Source: Buchnera aphidicola (Cinara splendens)
GTDB taxonomy: Bacteria > Pseudomonadota > Gammaproteobacteria > Enterobacterales > Enterobacteriaceae
Direction of reading: 5' to 3'
DNA length: 64,000 nt
Assembly (NCBI RefSeq): GCF_900698975.1
Contig: NZ_LR217722.1
Location: 310,001 to 374,000, forward strand
This document shows positions 29,675 through 40,629 of this stretch, in pieces. A model generated the notes under the pieces. That model was not told where the DNA came from. It worked only from the letters and a program-made list of their open reading frames with translations, and did not search any database. Each line of letters starts with the position of its first letter. The stretch's first letter is position 1. The position numbers and the translations under genes were made by a program.

Positions 29675-30432
29675 AATTATTATTCTCAATCATATAAATT
29701 ATATATAATAAATGATAAAAATCGTATACTCATATAAATACATTATTATGTATCTCATTAAAGATAATTTAATACTTTATTATTTATTTGTTATAATAAA
29801 TTTTATTATAAAAATTACAGTAAATTTACTAAGAAATAACAATTTCATTACTTTATAAAAATTAATAATCTTATTATACTATAAAAATTAACAATTTGAT
29901 AAAATACTTATAGTAATTGTTACTAATATAAATTAAATTATAAAATTATATATTTTTTAAAAGACATAAAAATACAGATCACAAAAATAATTATTTCAAT
30001 TCATCAAAAATTTAATTATATATATATCGTTAGTTATATATAAAAAAAATTTTATATATAACTTAAATATATAAAAATAATTATAATTATGAATTTTTTA
30101 AAAAATATTAATTAATAAAAAAACTATTTATATTTTTTTTTATTAACCAAAAATTAAGTATAATGATTTAGTAAATATATTTTTCAAAAAAAAATCATAA
30201 TAATATAAGTTAATAATTAATTAAAAATATATTTATATTTCTTAAAGTACCCAAAAAATAAACTTATTAAATAAATAATTTTTCATATATATAACTTTTG
30301 TAATAAATAAATTATATTTATTGATTACAAAAAAATAAAAAATTATATATATTAAAATATATAAATAATTATAAATATCAAACATTTATATAGTTAAAAA
30401 AAATTATATAGATAAAAAAATGGATAAATAAT
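29675..30432. other. Long divergent spacer between asd and pgk
   Basis: 758 bases, the longest gene-free stretch here, about 90% A+T. It must hold the promoters of divergent asd and pgk. Apart from the hairpin at 30032-30063 I see no ORF, RNA gene or recognisable gene remnant. In E. coli epd precedes pgk; its frame is not detectable, so the stretch may be an old, eroded gene. Confidence 0.55.
30032..30063. repeat. Perfect 14-bp hairpin in the asd-pgk spacer
   Basis: Arms AGTTATATATAAAA (30032-30045) and TTTTATATATAACT (30050-30063) are perfectly complementary around an A4 loop. It is about 360 bases from the asd start and 370 from pgk, so it does not directly follow any gene. It could be the surviving terminator of a lost gene or chance AT pairing. 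Confidence 0.45.
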
Positions 30433-31578
30433 ATGTTACATATGCAAGATATTGATCTAAATAATAAAAGAGTATTTATTAGATTAGATTTAAATGTTCC
30501 ATTACACAATGGAAACATTACTTCTAGTGAACGAATTGATCGAGCAATTCCAACAATACAATTAGCATTAAGAAAGAATGCAAAAATAATAATAGCCTCT
30601 CATCTAGGTAGACCTAAAGAAGGTCAGTACAATAAAAAGTTTTCTTTATTTCCCATATTTAAATATTTACAAAAAAAATTATACGGAATAAATATAATTT
30701 TTTTACAAGACTATTTACAAGGAATATCACTAAAGTCTAACCAAATAACAGTATTAGAAAATGTTCGATTTAATTCAGGAGAAACAAAAAATAACAAAAA
30801 ATTATCCCAAAAATATGCTAATTTATGTGACATTTTCGTAATGGATGCTTTTGCTACTGCTCATAGAGTAGAATCTTCTACGTATGGAATTTGTAGTTTT
30901 GCAAAAAAATCATGCATTGGTCCATTATTATATTCAGAAATAAAAACATTAAAACGCATATTCCATAAATCACAACATCCTATAACCACAGTAATTGGTG
31001 GAGCTAAAGTATCTACAAAATTCAAATTATTAAATTCATTACTGAAAATTACAGATAATATGTTAGTAGGAGGAGGAATAGCTAATACATTTATTTCTGC
31101 ATTTTATTCAGTAGGAAAATCGTTACATGAACAAAATTTTAAAAAAATAGCAAAAAAACTACATGAAACAAAAAAAATATTTTTACCTATAGATTCTCTA
31201 GTTAGTACATCATATTCAATAAAATCAACAGCACAAGAAAAATTAATTTCTAATATTATGCCTAATGAAGAAATATTAGATATAGGAAATAAAACTATTC
31301 AAAGTTATAAAAAAAAAATTCAACAAGCTAAAACAATAATTTGGAATGGTCCTATGGGAGTATTTGAGTTTCCAAACTTTAGAAACGGAACTCAGGAAAT
31401 TGCACAATCAATTGCAAATAGTGCTGCTTTCTCTATTGCTGGAGGAGGAGATACAATTGCAGTTATTGATTTATTTAATTTAAAAAATAAAATTTCTTAT
31501 ATTTCTACTGGAGGAGGCGCTTTTTTAGAATTTATAGAAAATAAAACTTTACCTATTCTGAAAAAACTAAAATACTAA
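30433..31578 (+). CDS. pgk: Phosphoglycerate kinase
   Basis: ATP-forming glycolytic step from 1,3-bisphosphoglycerate. It has 381 residues (E. coli 387). RVFIRLDLNVPL, ASHLGRPKE and the hinge and nucleotide motifs GGAKVSTKF, IWNGPMGVFEF and AGGGDTIA are present. A second in-frame ATG lies at 30442. It is followed 70 bases later by fbaA, the same pair as in E. coli epd-pgk-fbaA. Confidence 0.97.
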   Translation: MLHMQDIDLNNKRVFIRLDLNVPLHNGNITSSERIDRAIPTIQLALRKNAKIIIASHLGRPKEGQYNKKFSLFPIFKYLQKKLYGINIIFLQDYLQGISLKSNQITVLENVRFNSGETKNNKKLSQKYANLCDIFVMDAFATAHRVESSTYGICSFAKKSCIGPLLYSEIKTLKRIFHKSQHPITTVIGGAKVSTKFKLLNSLLKITDNMLVGGGIANTFISAFYSVGKSLHEQNFKKIAKKLHETKKIFLPIDSLVSTSYSIKSTAQEKLISNIMPNEEILDIGNKTIQSYKKKIQQAKTIIWNGPMGVFEFPNFRNGTQEIAQSIANSAAFSIAGGGDTIAVIDLFNLKNKISYISTGGGAFLEFIENKTLPILKKLKY

Positions 31579-31648
31579 TAAACTATACAATTATAACATT
31601 TTCATTGAAATACATTAATGATGATTTTTTTATAAACCAGGAAAAATT

Positions 31649-32728
31649 ATGTGTAAAATTTTAGACTACATCAAGCCAGGCGTACTAAATTCCAAAGAAA
31701 CACAAATTATTTTTTCGTTAGCTAAAAAACATAAATTTGCTATACCTGCTATAAATTGCATTAGTACTGATTCAATGAATAGCGTACTAGAATCTGCTGC
31801 AAAAATGCAATCTCCAGTAATTATTCAATTTTCTTATGGGGGGGCTTCTTTTATTAGTGGATTAGGTTTAAAAAATCATAAACCTCATACAAATGCAATA
31901 ATAGGTGCTATTTCAGGAGCACAACATATTCATTTATTAGCTAAATATTATAAAATACCAGTTATATTACATACTGATCATTGTGATATACATAATCTTG
32001 AATGGATTAACGGTTTAATTAGAGAAGGAAAAAAATTTTTTAAAAAAAACAAACGTCCATTATTTTCTTCTCATATGATTGATTTATCTAAAGAGTCAAT
32101 AAAAAAAAATATAACTATTTCATCTCAATATTTAAAAAAAATAACTAAATTGAATATGATTTTAGAAATAGAATTAGGTTGTACTGGGGGAGAAGAAGAT
32201 GGTGTAAATAACCTTCACATAAATAAAGAACTATTATATACTGACACTAAAGATATTTATTATACTTTTAAAAAATTAATCAAAATTAGCAATAACTTTA
32301 TTATTGCTGCAGCATTTGGAAACACACATGGAGTATATCAACCTGGTAATATATTGTTAAAACCTTCTATTTTAAAAAAAGCACAAAAATATATAAGCAA
32401 AAAAAAAACATTACCACATAACCCATTAAATTTTGTTTTTCATGGAGGATCAGGGACAAATAGTAATAATATTAAAAAATCTATTAATTATGGAGTTGTA
32501 AAATTTAACATTGACACAGATATACAATGGAATTATTGGAAAGGAGTATTAGATTTTTATTGTACAAATAAACAATATTTACATAGTCAATTAGGAAATT
32601 CTCTTAAGGCTAATCAACCAAACAAAAAATATTATGATCCTAGAGTATGGTTACGAAGCGCACAAAATAATTTAAAAAAATACTTAGAAAAAATGTTTAA
32701 ACTGCTAAATTCTTTTAAAAAATTATAA
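31649..32728 (+). CDS. fbaA: Fructose-bisphosphate aldolase, class II
   Basis: Zinc-dependent aldolase of glycolysis. It has 359 residues, exactly the E. coli length. The zinc histidines lie in LHTDHCDIH, AFGNTHGVYQPG and FHGGSGTNS, and a glycine-rich GGEEDGV loop is present. AGGAAA precedes the ATG. The NFVFHGG and YGVVKFNIDTDIQW segments are strongly conserved. It is probably co-transcribed with pgk. Confidence 0.97.
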   Translation: MCKILDYIKPGVLNSKETQIIFSLAKKHKFAIPAINCISTDSMNSVLESAAKMQSPVIIQFSYGGASFISGLGLKNHKPHTNAIIGAISGAQHIHLLAKYYKIPVILHTDHCDIHNLEWINGLIREGKKFFKKNKRPLFSSHMIDLSKESIKKNITISSQYLKKITKLNMILEIELGCTGGEEDGVNNLHINKELLYTDTKDIYYTFKKLIKISNNFIIAAAFGNTHGVYQPGNILLKPSILKKAQKYISKKKTLPHNPLNFVFHGGSGTNSNNIKKSINYGVVKFNIDTDIQWNYWKGVLDFYCTNKQYLHSQLGNSLKANQPNKKYYDPRVWLRSAQNNLKKYLEKMFKLLNSFKKL

Positions 32729-32949
32729 ATAATAATAAATATATATTCTTATTGTGAAAACATAAAATCATGATATGATTATATATCATTTTTATCATTT
32801 AAAATAAATATATAATTCTTATTAAATATTTTTAAAAGCAATATGCTACAGTATTAACAACTTTGAATTACTTAAATATATAAATTAATTGTTATTTTTT
32901 AATATTGAATAAAAATATTTATTTTTAATACTCTTTAATACAACAAAAA

Positions 32950-33879
32950 ATGCGCAAAAAAATTTTTGCTATAAAAAAAATAATAGAAGCATTCTATGTA
33001 ATAAACTGCATAAATAACATTGGTTTATGTTTTTTATTAAATAAACAAATGTTTATATCTTATATAACAAATTTATTTTTCGCAATTATTATAATAATTA
33101 TTGGTTTTTTTTTTAGTCAATTTCTTGCCAATGGAGCTCTTAAGTTATTTTCTGCTCGTCATATAGACAATACTGTTTCTGGTTTTTTATCTACTTTAGC
33201 ACGTTATATAGTTATTACTTTTACAGGAATTATTGCTTTAGGTCAGATTGGTGTACAAACCAAATCCATAATTGCTATAATAGGAGCAGCCGGCATGGCT
33301 GTAGGATTAGCTTTACAAGGATCTTTATCAAATTTTGCTGCAGGTGTTTTATTAATTTTATTAAGACCACTAAGAACTAATGAATATGTAAATTTAGGAA
33401 ATGCTGCCGGAACAGTATTACATGTACATATCTTTTATACAACTTTGAAAACACTAGATGGAAAAATTATAATTATACCTAACGGAAAAATTGTTGCTGG
33501 TAATATTATTAATTATTCTCGTGAACCAATACGAAGAAATCAATTCGTGATAAATGTTGCTTATGATTCAGATGCAGATCTAGTGATTTCAGTACTACAA
33601 ACAGTTATTGATCAAGAAGAACGTGTGTTAAAACATCCAGGTAATTTTGTTGGATTAAATGAATTTTCACCTTCTTCATTAAAATTTATTGTTAAATGTT
33701 GGTGTCATACAACAGAATTAAATTCTGTATATTCTGATTTAATGTTAAATTTTAAAAAAGCTTTAGATAAACATAATATTACCATTCCATATCCAAAAAT
33801 GGATATTTATTTTTATAAAAAAATAAATAAAATATTAAAAATAAGTGATATAAATAGTGTAGAAAGAAAGAAAAAGTAA
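32950..33879 (+). CDS. mscS: Small-conductance mechanosensitive channel MscS
   Basis: Inner-membrane heptameric channel that opens under hypo-osmotic stress. It has 309 residues (E. coli 286). It has three hydrophobic segments, the pore-lining TM3 rich in Gly and Ala (AAGMAVGLALQGSLSNFAAGV), then the beta domain (IIIPNGKI, NYSREPIRR) and the alpha/beta C-terminal domain. The N terminus is extended and may start at a later Met. It lies after fbaA, as in E. coli, where yggB follows fbaA. Confidence 0.94.
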   Translation: MRKKIFAIKKIIEAFYVINCINNIGLCFLLNKQMFISYITNLFFAIIIIIIGFFFSQFLANGALKLFSARHIDNTVSGFLSTLARYIVITFTGIIALGQIGVQTKSIIAIIGAAGMAVGLALQGSLSNFAAGVLLILLRPLRTNEYVNLGNAAGTVLHVHIFYTTLKTLDGKIIIIPNGKIVAGNIINYSREPIRRNQFVINVAYDSDADLVISVLQTVIDQEERVLKHPGNFVGLNEFSPSSLKFIVKCWCHTTELNSVYSDLMLNFKKALDKHNITIPYPKMDIYFYKKINKILKISDINSVERKKK

Positions 33880-33900
33880 TACACATAAAATCTAAAATAA

Positions 33901-33929
33901 TATAGCGTAGAAATGTTTTCTACGCTATA
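33901..33929 (+). terminator. Strong hairpin after mscS
   Basis: Perfect 13-bp stem TATAGCGTAGAAA / TTTCTACGCTATA with a TGT loop, 22 bases after the mscS stop and 33 before recC. It contains two GC pairs per half and is the clearest terminator-like structure on this side. Only AAAATTAT follows instead of a T run. Confidence 0.65.
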
Positions 33930-33961
33930 AAATTATAATGCTAAGAATGTTATTAACTACC

Positions 33962-36900
33962 ATGTTAAAAATATATCAATCCAATCAAATGAATTTTTTA
34001 GTAGAAAAGTTATGCAAAAAAATACAATCCAAAAAAAAAATTTTAAAAAAAAAAACTATTTTAATTAATAATACTTACACAAAACAATGGTTAGAAATAC
34101 AAATATCTAAAAAATTAACAATTTGTATGAATACACAATATATAGAAATTTCTAAATTTTTTATTAATTTAATAAAACAATCTAATCATAAACTGAAAAG
34201 CATAAAACCTAACATATTTGAAGTAAAATATTTAAAATGGATTTTAATGTCTATTATTAGTAAAAAAAATGATTGTATATTTCTAAAAGAAAATAGTATT
34301 CAATATAATAATTATGAATTTTGTTTACATATGGCAAATGTTTTTGTTAAATATATTTTTTTTCAACCAGATTTAATTTATACATGGGAACAAGAAATAA
34401 AAAATAATATTTGGGAAAAAAAACTAATATGGCAAAAAAAATTATGGAGTATGATAATACAAAAAACAAAAAATTCAGGAATTGCAAATTTTACTGACAT
34501 TATAAATAATTTTAATAAAAATATAAATAAATCTTATTTTTTAAAATTTATACCAAAAAAAATATTGATATTTTCAAATATATCTATAAATCCATTCATT
34601 ATAACGATATTACATATAATTAAAAATATAACTTCAATATATTTATTTCAATATACCTTTAAAAAAAAAAAAAAATATACAAATATATCAATTAATTTTT
34701 TAATTAAAAAACAAAAATCATCATCAGAAAAAAAACAAAAAAAACTCTTATATTATAAAAAAAAATTTTTTTATAAAAAAATATATACAAACAATATTTT
34801 ATATAAATTACAATACGACATATTTAAAAATTCACTGGAAAATAGTATTCCAAGTAAGATACATTATAAAAATCATCATTCCCTTTCTATAAATCAATGT
34901 AGTTCTTATTTACAAGAAATTCAAGAATTATATAAATATATCATATATATATTAAATACTAATAAAAAAATAACACTAAATAATATTTTAATTACAGCTG
35001 ATAATATAAAACCTTATATTTTTTATATTAATAATATATTTAATTCTATAAAAAAAAATAATCCTATGATTCATAACATTTCAAAAAATAACAAAACTAA
35101 AAAAAAAATAATTTTAACTATAAAAAATTTATTTAAAATTAAAAATAATCGTTTTAAATATTCATGGGTATTATCTCTTCTAAATACAAAATATTTAAGA
35201 AAAAAGTTTTATATTAAATCTAGCGATATTAAAATACTATATTCCTTTATATCTGATTTATATATTAGTTTTGGATTTGATAAAAACCAATTTAAAAAAA
35301 TGTCTATTCCTGAAATTAATACATATTCATGGGAATATGCAATTAGCAGAATAACAATAGGATATGGAGCACAAAAAAATTATTCAATATGGAACAACAT
35401 TTCTGTATATAACGTATCTTGTGAAAAAAGCAATGTATTGTTAGGTAATTTTATTAATTTAATCATTACATTAAATCAACTGAGAAAAAAATTATTAAAT
35501 AAAAAAACATTAAAAAATTGGTTTCATATTTTTACAAAAATAATAAATAAATTTTTTCATATACCTCTTAAACACAAAAAATTCTTTTTTATTCTAGAAA
35601 ACAAATGGAAAAATATAGTCTCTGAAGGAATTATGATGAATTATTCAGAAAAAATATCTATTGACGTTATAACAGATATTTTTTTTAAAAATAATTATTC
35701 ATTATTCAAATATGACGCATTTTTTACCGGCAAAATCAATATCACTAATCTAAAAAATATAAGAACTATTCCGTTTAAAATGATTTGTGTTCTAGGATGC
35801 ATACAAGGCAGTACCCCTCCTCTAAAAAAAACAGATATATTAAATCTTGCTAATAAAAAAACATATCACGATAACAAAAATATCTTCTTTGAAACTATTA
35901 TGTCTACTCAAAAATATTTTTTTTGTAGCTTTGTCAAAACAACAGATACAGAAAGTACGTCTTACGCATCAAAATATATTATAGATATTATTTTTTATCT
36001 AAAAAAAATTTTTTATACAAAAAAAAATACGTTTACTGAAAAAAAAAAAAATTACATCCATAATATATACATCAAACATAAACATAAAACAAATCATTTA
36101 TATTTTATAAACCAAAAAACAGAATATTTTTTACATAAAAAAAAATTTTTTAGTAGCTATAAAAAAATAAAAAAAACTACTCAAAAAAATATTTCAATTA
36201 AAAAATTAATAAATTTTTGGAAAAATCCAGTTCAGTACTATTTCAAAAAAACATTAAAAATACCAAAAATAGACAGCACAACAGAAATTTTATCAGAAGA
36301 TGAATTATTTTCTATAAATTCTCTAAATCAATTTTATATTAATAAAAAAATTTTAAAAAAAAAAATTCTAAACAAAAAAACTAACTCGTTATATAAAAAA
36401 TTAAAATTACAAAATAAAATCCCATATGGATATGTTGGAAAAATTTTATGGAAAAAACAAGAAAAAAAAATAAATATTTTAGCAAAACAAATTAATACTT
36501 TGAGAAAATCTCCAATTAAAAAAAAAATCAATATAAAAACAAAAAAATATAAGTTATCAGGAATTATAAAAGAAATCAATGCATACGGTCTAATTAGATG
36601 GTCTGCTAACAAAATTAACTATAAAATTATAATTTCAACATGGATTGAACACATAATTTATTGTTCGTTATATTCATGTACAAAAAGTATATTATTAGGA
36701 ATTAATAATTCAAGTATAAAATTTTTACCTTTAAAAAAAAATAAAGCTAAAAAATATCTAAAAAAATATCTCCAAGGATATTTAGATGGTATAAAAAAAC
36801 CTATATTAATATTAAATTCTGGAATTATTTGGCTACAATCATTATATATTTCAAAATATCGTATATTAAATACTAATGCTGATGTTTATACGATTGCTAA

Positions 36901-37084
36901 AAGAAATTTTTTTACAAAATGGAATGGAAGTTCATTCTTTACAGGTGAGAAAAAAAATATTTATATACAAAAATTAATTCCATATATAAATACTACTAAA
37001 ATAAAAAAAATTTGTAATACATGTAAATATTGGTTATTACCTCTTTTTAAAAATTCTAATATTAAAAAATATCATTTAAAATAA
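33962..37084 (+). CDS. recC: Exodeoxyribonuclease V gamma subunit RecC
   Basis: Chi-recognition and scaffold subunit of RecBCD. It has 1040 residues (E. coli 1122), very diverged and full of Lys and Asn runs. It is recognised by position before recB and recD, size, the start MLKIYQSNQM (E. coli MLRVYHSNRL), KQWLEIQISKKL, and CVLGCIQGSTPP (family LGMNDGxYPR-like region). An upstream ATG at 33938 exists, but MLKIYQSN at 33962 matches the family. Chi recognition cannot be judged from this. Confidence 0.9.
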   Translation: MLKIYQSNQMNFLVEKLCKKIQSKKKILKKKTILINNTYTKQWLEIQISKKLTICMNTQYIEISKFFINLIKQSNHKLKSIKPNIFEVKYLKWILMSIISKKNDCIFLKENSIQYNNYEFCLHMANVFVKYIFFQPDLIYTWEQEIKNNIWEKKLIWQKKLWSMIIQKTKNSGIANFTDIINNFNKNINKSYFLKFIPKKILIFSNISINPFIITILHIIKNITSIYLFQYTFKKKKKYTNISINFLIKKQKSSSEKKQKKLLYYKKKFFYKKIYTNNILYKLQYDIFKNSLENSIPSKIHYKNHHSLSINQCSSYLQEIQELYKYIIYILNTNKKITLNNILITADNIKPYIFYINNIFNSIKKNNPMIHNISKNNKTKKKIILTIKNLFKIKNNRFKYSWVLSLLNTKYLRKKFYIKSSDIKILYSFISDLYISFGFDKNQFKKMSIPEINTYSWEYAISRITIGYGAQKNYSIWNNISVYNVSCEKSNVLLGNFINLIITLNQLRKKLLNKKTLKNWFHIFTKIINKFFHIPLKHKKFFFILENKWKNIVSEGIMMNYSEKISIDVITDIFFKNNYSLFKYDAFFTGKINITNLKNIRTIPFKMICVLGCIQGSTPPLKKTDILNLANKKTYHDNKNIFFETIMSTQKYFFCSFVKTTDTESTSYASKYIIDIIFYLKKIFYTKKNTFTEKKKNYIHNIYIKHKHKTNHLYFINQKTEYFLHKKKFFSSYKKIKKTTQKNISIKKLINFWKNPVQYYFKKTLKIPKIDSTTEILSEDELFSINSLNQFYINKKILKKKILNKKTNSLYKKLKLQNKIPYGYVGKILWKKQEKKINILAKQINTLRKSPIKKKINIKTKKYKLSGIIKEINAYGLIRWSANKINYKIIISTWIEHIIYCSLYSCTKSILLGINNSSIKFLPLKKNKAKKYLKKYLQGYLDGIKKPILILNSGIIWLQSLYISKYRILNTNADVYTIAKRNFFTKWNGSSFFTGEKKNIYIQKLIPYINTTKIKKICNTCKYWLLPLFKNSNIKKYHLK

Positions 37085-37128
37085 ATGATATCATATTTAT
37101 ATAAATCCATTAACCAGAAAAATATAAT

Positions 37129-40100
37129 ATGAAATATATTTCTTTAGACATGAAAAAAATACCTGATTATGGTATTACTTTAATAGAAGCATCTGCAGGA
37201 ACTGGAAAAACATTTTCTATTATTACCTTGTATCTACGTTTACTTTTAAATATTGGCATAAAAAAAACATACAAAAGACCGTTATCTATATGTGAAATAT
37301 TAGTAGTTACATTCACAGAAGCATCAAAAAATGATTTAAAAAAAAGATTATACAAAAAAATTTGTCAATTACATTGTTATTGCATCAATACTAGTAATAA
37401 AAAAAGTGAATTAATTAACATTATCAAAGATATTAAGGATATAAAAAAAACTACTAAATTATTGCAATTTGCAAAGAAAAACATCAATTCTATCATGATA
37501 TACACATTACATAGTTTTTTTTTAAATACACTGCGCGAACAAAAATTTCTATGTAATCAAATAATACCTATTAAGATTTTAAAAAACATAGAAAAAATAA
37601 AATTAGAAGCTACAAAAGATTTTTGGAGAAATTATGCATACGGAATAAATGAAAACATTACTGATCTTATCATAAAAAAATGGCCCACTCCAAAAAAATT
37701 ATTTAATTATATCAATATTTTACTGAATCAAGAAAAAAAAAAAGTTCACTATAGTTTTTTGAAAAAAACTAATTTAAAAAAAAAATATGATAATATCATA
37801 AAAAAAATTAATAAAACTAAAAAATTCTGGAAAAAAAATAAAAATGAAATACAAACATCAATAATACATACCAATACAAATAAAAAAAAAAATCAACATG
37901 AAAAATTCAAACAATGGTTTTATCAAATAGATCATTGGTCTATAAAAATCACAAATAATTGTACAATTCCAAAAATATTAAAAAATCTTCAATTTCATAA
38001 AATACTATCAAAACAATTAATAAAAAAAAATTCTCAATATATCCTTTTTAAAAAAATAAAAAAAATTTTTATAAGTTATAATTTATTTTTTAAATACTTT
38101 ATTTTTATCGCTTTAAAAAAAATACCTCAAATAATTCAAAAAAAAAAAAAAGAAAAAAGAGGATTAGAATTTGATGACTTAAATAAAATTATGTTAAAAC
38201 AAATAAAATTAAAATCATCTATAATAAAAAAAAACATTATCAAGAAAAATACAATCACTATAATTGATGAATGTCAAGATATAGATAATATCCAATTTAA
38301 TATATTTTATGAATTATATAATAATATGAATAATAAATCACTTATTTTATTTGGAGATCCTAAACAATCTATATACAGTTTTCGTGGAGCAAATATATTT
38401 TTATATTTAAAAATCAAAAAAAAAATAAATAAATGTTTTTTTTTAAAAAAAAATTTTCGTTCATCAAAAAACATGGTAACTGGAATTAATAGTTTATTCT
38501 CTCGTGTAAAAGCACCATTTATATGGAAAAATATTAATTTTAATAAATCATCATCATATTCAAAAAATAAAAAAATTTACTTTTCAATTAATAAAATAAA
38601 ACAATCAGCATTTAATCTTATTGTTAAACATGATAATGAAATGAACACTAATGAATATTACTCGTGGATTTCAAAAGAATGTGCGCATTCTATTTATAGC
38701 TGGTTATCAGATAAATTAAACAAAAAATCAATTCTTAAATTAAGAAATCAAAAAAAACGTTGTATTCAACCTAAAGATATAGCTGTTTTGGTAAAAAATA
38801 AATATGAGGCTAATTTAATTAAACAAGAACTACACAAAAAAAAAATCAATTCTATTTATACTTCTCGTAAAAAAAATATTTTTCATACTACAGAAGCACG
38901 AGAATTAATGTTAATTATAGATTCAATAATTGATTTATCTAGTACATTAAAATTTAAAAAATTATTAATGACAAAAATATTTAATATTAGCATACATGAT
39001 ATTCAATTAATTAATACTCAAAAACATATATATTTTTATTTACTAAAAAAATTAAAAAAATATTACATAATATGGAATACCGTTAACATTTCGCAAATGA
39101 TTGCTAAAATAATAGTTGATTTTAATTTATTAGAAAGAAATACTTTGATACAAAAAAATAACATTAATATACAAAATATTACTACTATATGTAAAATTCT
39201 AGAAAAAAAAAACCAAAGTATCACAAATAAATTTTTATTAATCATATGGTTTAAAAAAAAAATTTTACAAACAGACATTGATAGTAATAATATTATTTAT
39301 ACTGAAACAGTAAATGACACAGAATATACAAAATCCATCAAGATAATTACCATACATAAGTCAAAAGGATTAGAATATCCCGTAATATGGATTCCTTTTT
39401 TTAGTAAATTTCAAATAAAAAAAAGTAATTCTATGTCTTCTAAACATGTTTTATCTGAAGATTTACGTTTGCTATATGTAGCTATAACTAGAAGCATAGT
39501 ACACTGTAATATTGGTTTAGCAGTAATTTCTAAAAGAAAAGAAAAAAAAACAAGTTATAAAAACTATACAAATTTTCATAACAGTAGTTTAGGATTTTTA
39601 ATACAAAAAGGAAAAAAAAGTAGTTTAATTAAATTAAAAAAAGAATTACAAAAAATACAAGATCCTAAAATTTTTCAAATAAAATATACATGCAAAATAA
39701 AAGAAACAATTTATAAAAAAAAAAATATACAAAAAAATGATCTAATATATTTAAATGTATTAAAAAATATAATCAATCCTTGGAATAAAATTAGTTTTTC
39801 TAAAATTGTAAAAAAAAATTTATTTTACAAAAAAAAATATATTCTATCAATTTTTCAAAAAAAACCGTCTACATTAAAAAAAAATCAATATTTATTTTGT
39901 AAAAAAAATATTCATAAATTTCCTAAAGGAAAAGAATATGGAGCTTACTTGCATAAAATTTTTAGACAAATAAACTTTAAAGAAAAAAAAAAAATAAAAA
40001 AAACTCTTACTCAATTAAATTGTTTATCATTATCTGAAACATGGATAAATAAATTATATACTTGGATATGCATTTTTATATCAAAACCACTATACAAAAA

Positions 40101-40629
40101 CTGTTTAATTTTAAATCAGTTAAAAAAAACAGAATATCAAAAAGAAGTAAAATTCACTATGCCTATAGAAAAATCCATCGATATAAAAAAATTAAATTCT
40201 ATTATTAATAATTTTGACCCTTTATCAAAAAAATGCACAAATATCAATTTTGAAAATGTTTCTGGTGTGCTTACTGGAGTCATAGATTTAATTTTTTTAT
40301 GGAAAAATAAATACTATATTATTGATTATAAATCCAATTGGTTAGGACCTAACTATACTTATTATACCCATAAAAATTTTCAAAATGAAATAATTAAATA
40401 TCGATATGATATACAATATCAATTGTATAGTTTAGCTATGCATCGTTATTTAAAATTAAAGATTAAAGACTACGATTATAAGATACATTTTGGAGGAATT
40501 TTCTATTTATTTTTGAGAGCATTCGATGAAAAAAATGATTCTAAAGTTTATTTTGTTAAACCTAATTATTTATTAATACATAACTTAGATAATTTATTAT
40601 ACGGAAAATTATATGATACCCCAAAATAA
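37129..40629 (+). CDS. recB: Exodeoxyribonuclease V beta subunit RecB
   Basis: 3'-5' helicase and the single nuclease of RecBCD. It has 1166 residues (E. coli 1180). SF1 helicase motifs are Walker A EASAGTGKTFSI, IIDECQDID (motif II), FGDPKQSIYSFRGA (motif III), TIHKSKGLEYPVIWIP and LRLLYVAITRS (motif VI). The C-terminal nuclease site is intact: GVIDLIF carries the Asp and IIDYKSNWLG the Asp-Tyr-Lys catalytic triad. It carries an in-frame A14 run at 38138-38151. recD overlaps its end by 17 bases. Confidence 0.96.
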   Translation: MKYISLDMKKIPDYGITLIEASAGTGKTFSIITLYLRLLLNIGIKKTYKRPLSICEILVVTFTEASKNDLKKRLYKKICQLHCYCINTSNKKSELINIIKDIKDIKKTTKLLQFAKKNINSIMIYTLHSFFLNTLREQKFLCNQIIPIKILKNIEKIKLEATKDFWRNYAYGINENITDLIIKKWPTPKKLFNYINILLNQEKKKVHYSFLKKTNLKKKYDNIIKKINKTKKFWKKNKNEIQTSIIHTNTNKKKNQHEKFKQWFYQIDHWSIKITNNCTIPKILKNLQFHKILSKQLIKKNSQYILFKKIKKIFISYNLFFKYFIFIALKKIPQIIQKKKKEKRGLEFDDLNKIMLKQIKLKSSIIKKNIIKKNTITIIDECQDIDNIQFNIFYELYNNMNNKSLILFGDPKQSIYSFRGANIFLYLKIKKKINKCFFLKKNFRSSKNMVTGINSLFSRVKAPFIWKNINFNKSSSYSKNKKIYFSINKIKQSAFNLIVKHDNEMNTNEYYSWISKECAHSIYSWLSDKLNKKSILKLRNQKKRCIQPKDIAVLVKNKYEANLIKQELHKKKINSIYTSRKKNIFHTTEARELMLIIDSIIDLSSTLKFKKLLMTKIFNISIHDIQLINTQKHIYFYLLKKLKKYYIIWNTVNISQMIAKIIVDFNLLERNTLIQKNNINIQNITTICKILEKKNQSITNKFLLIIWFKKKILQTDIDSNNIIYTETVNDTEYTKSIKIITIHKSKGLEYPVIWIPFFSKFQIKKSNSMSSKHVLSEDLRLLYVAITRSIVHCNIGLAVISKRKEKKTSYKNYTNFHNSSLGFLIQKGKKSSLIKLKKELQKIQDPKIFQIKYTCKIKETIYKKKNIQKNDLIYLNVLKNIINPWNKISFSKIVKKNLFYKKKYILSIFQKKPSTLKKNQYLFCKKNIHKFPKGKEYGAYLHKIFRQINFKEKKKIKKTLTQLNCLSLSETWINKLYTWICIFISKPLYKNCLILNQLKKTEYQKEVKFTMPIEKSIDIKKLNSIINNFDPLSKKCTNINFENVSGVLTGVIDLIFLWKNKYYIIDYKSNWLGPNYTYYTHKNFQNEIIKYRYDIQYQLYSLAMHRYLKLKIKDYDYKIHFGGIFYLFLRAFDEKNDSKVYFVKPNYLLIHNLDNLLYGKLYDTPK

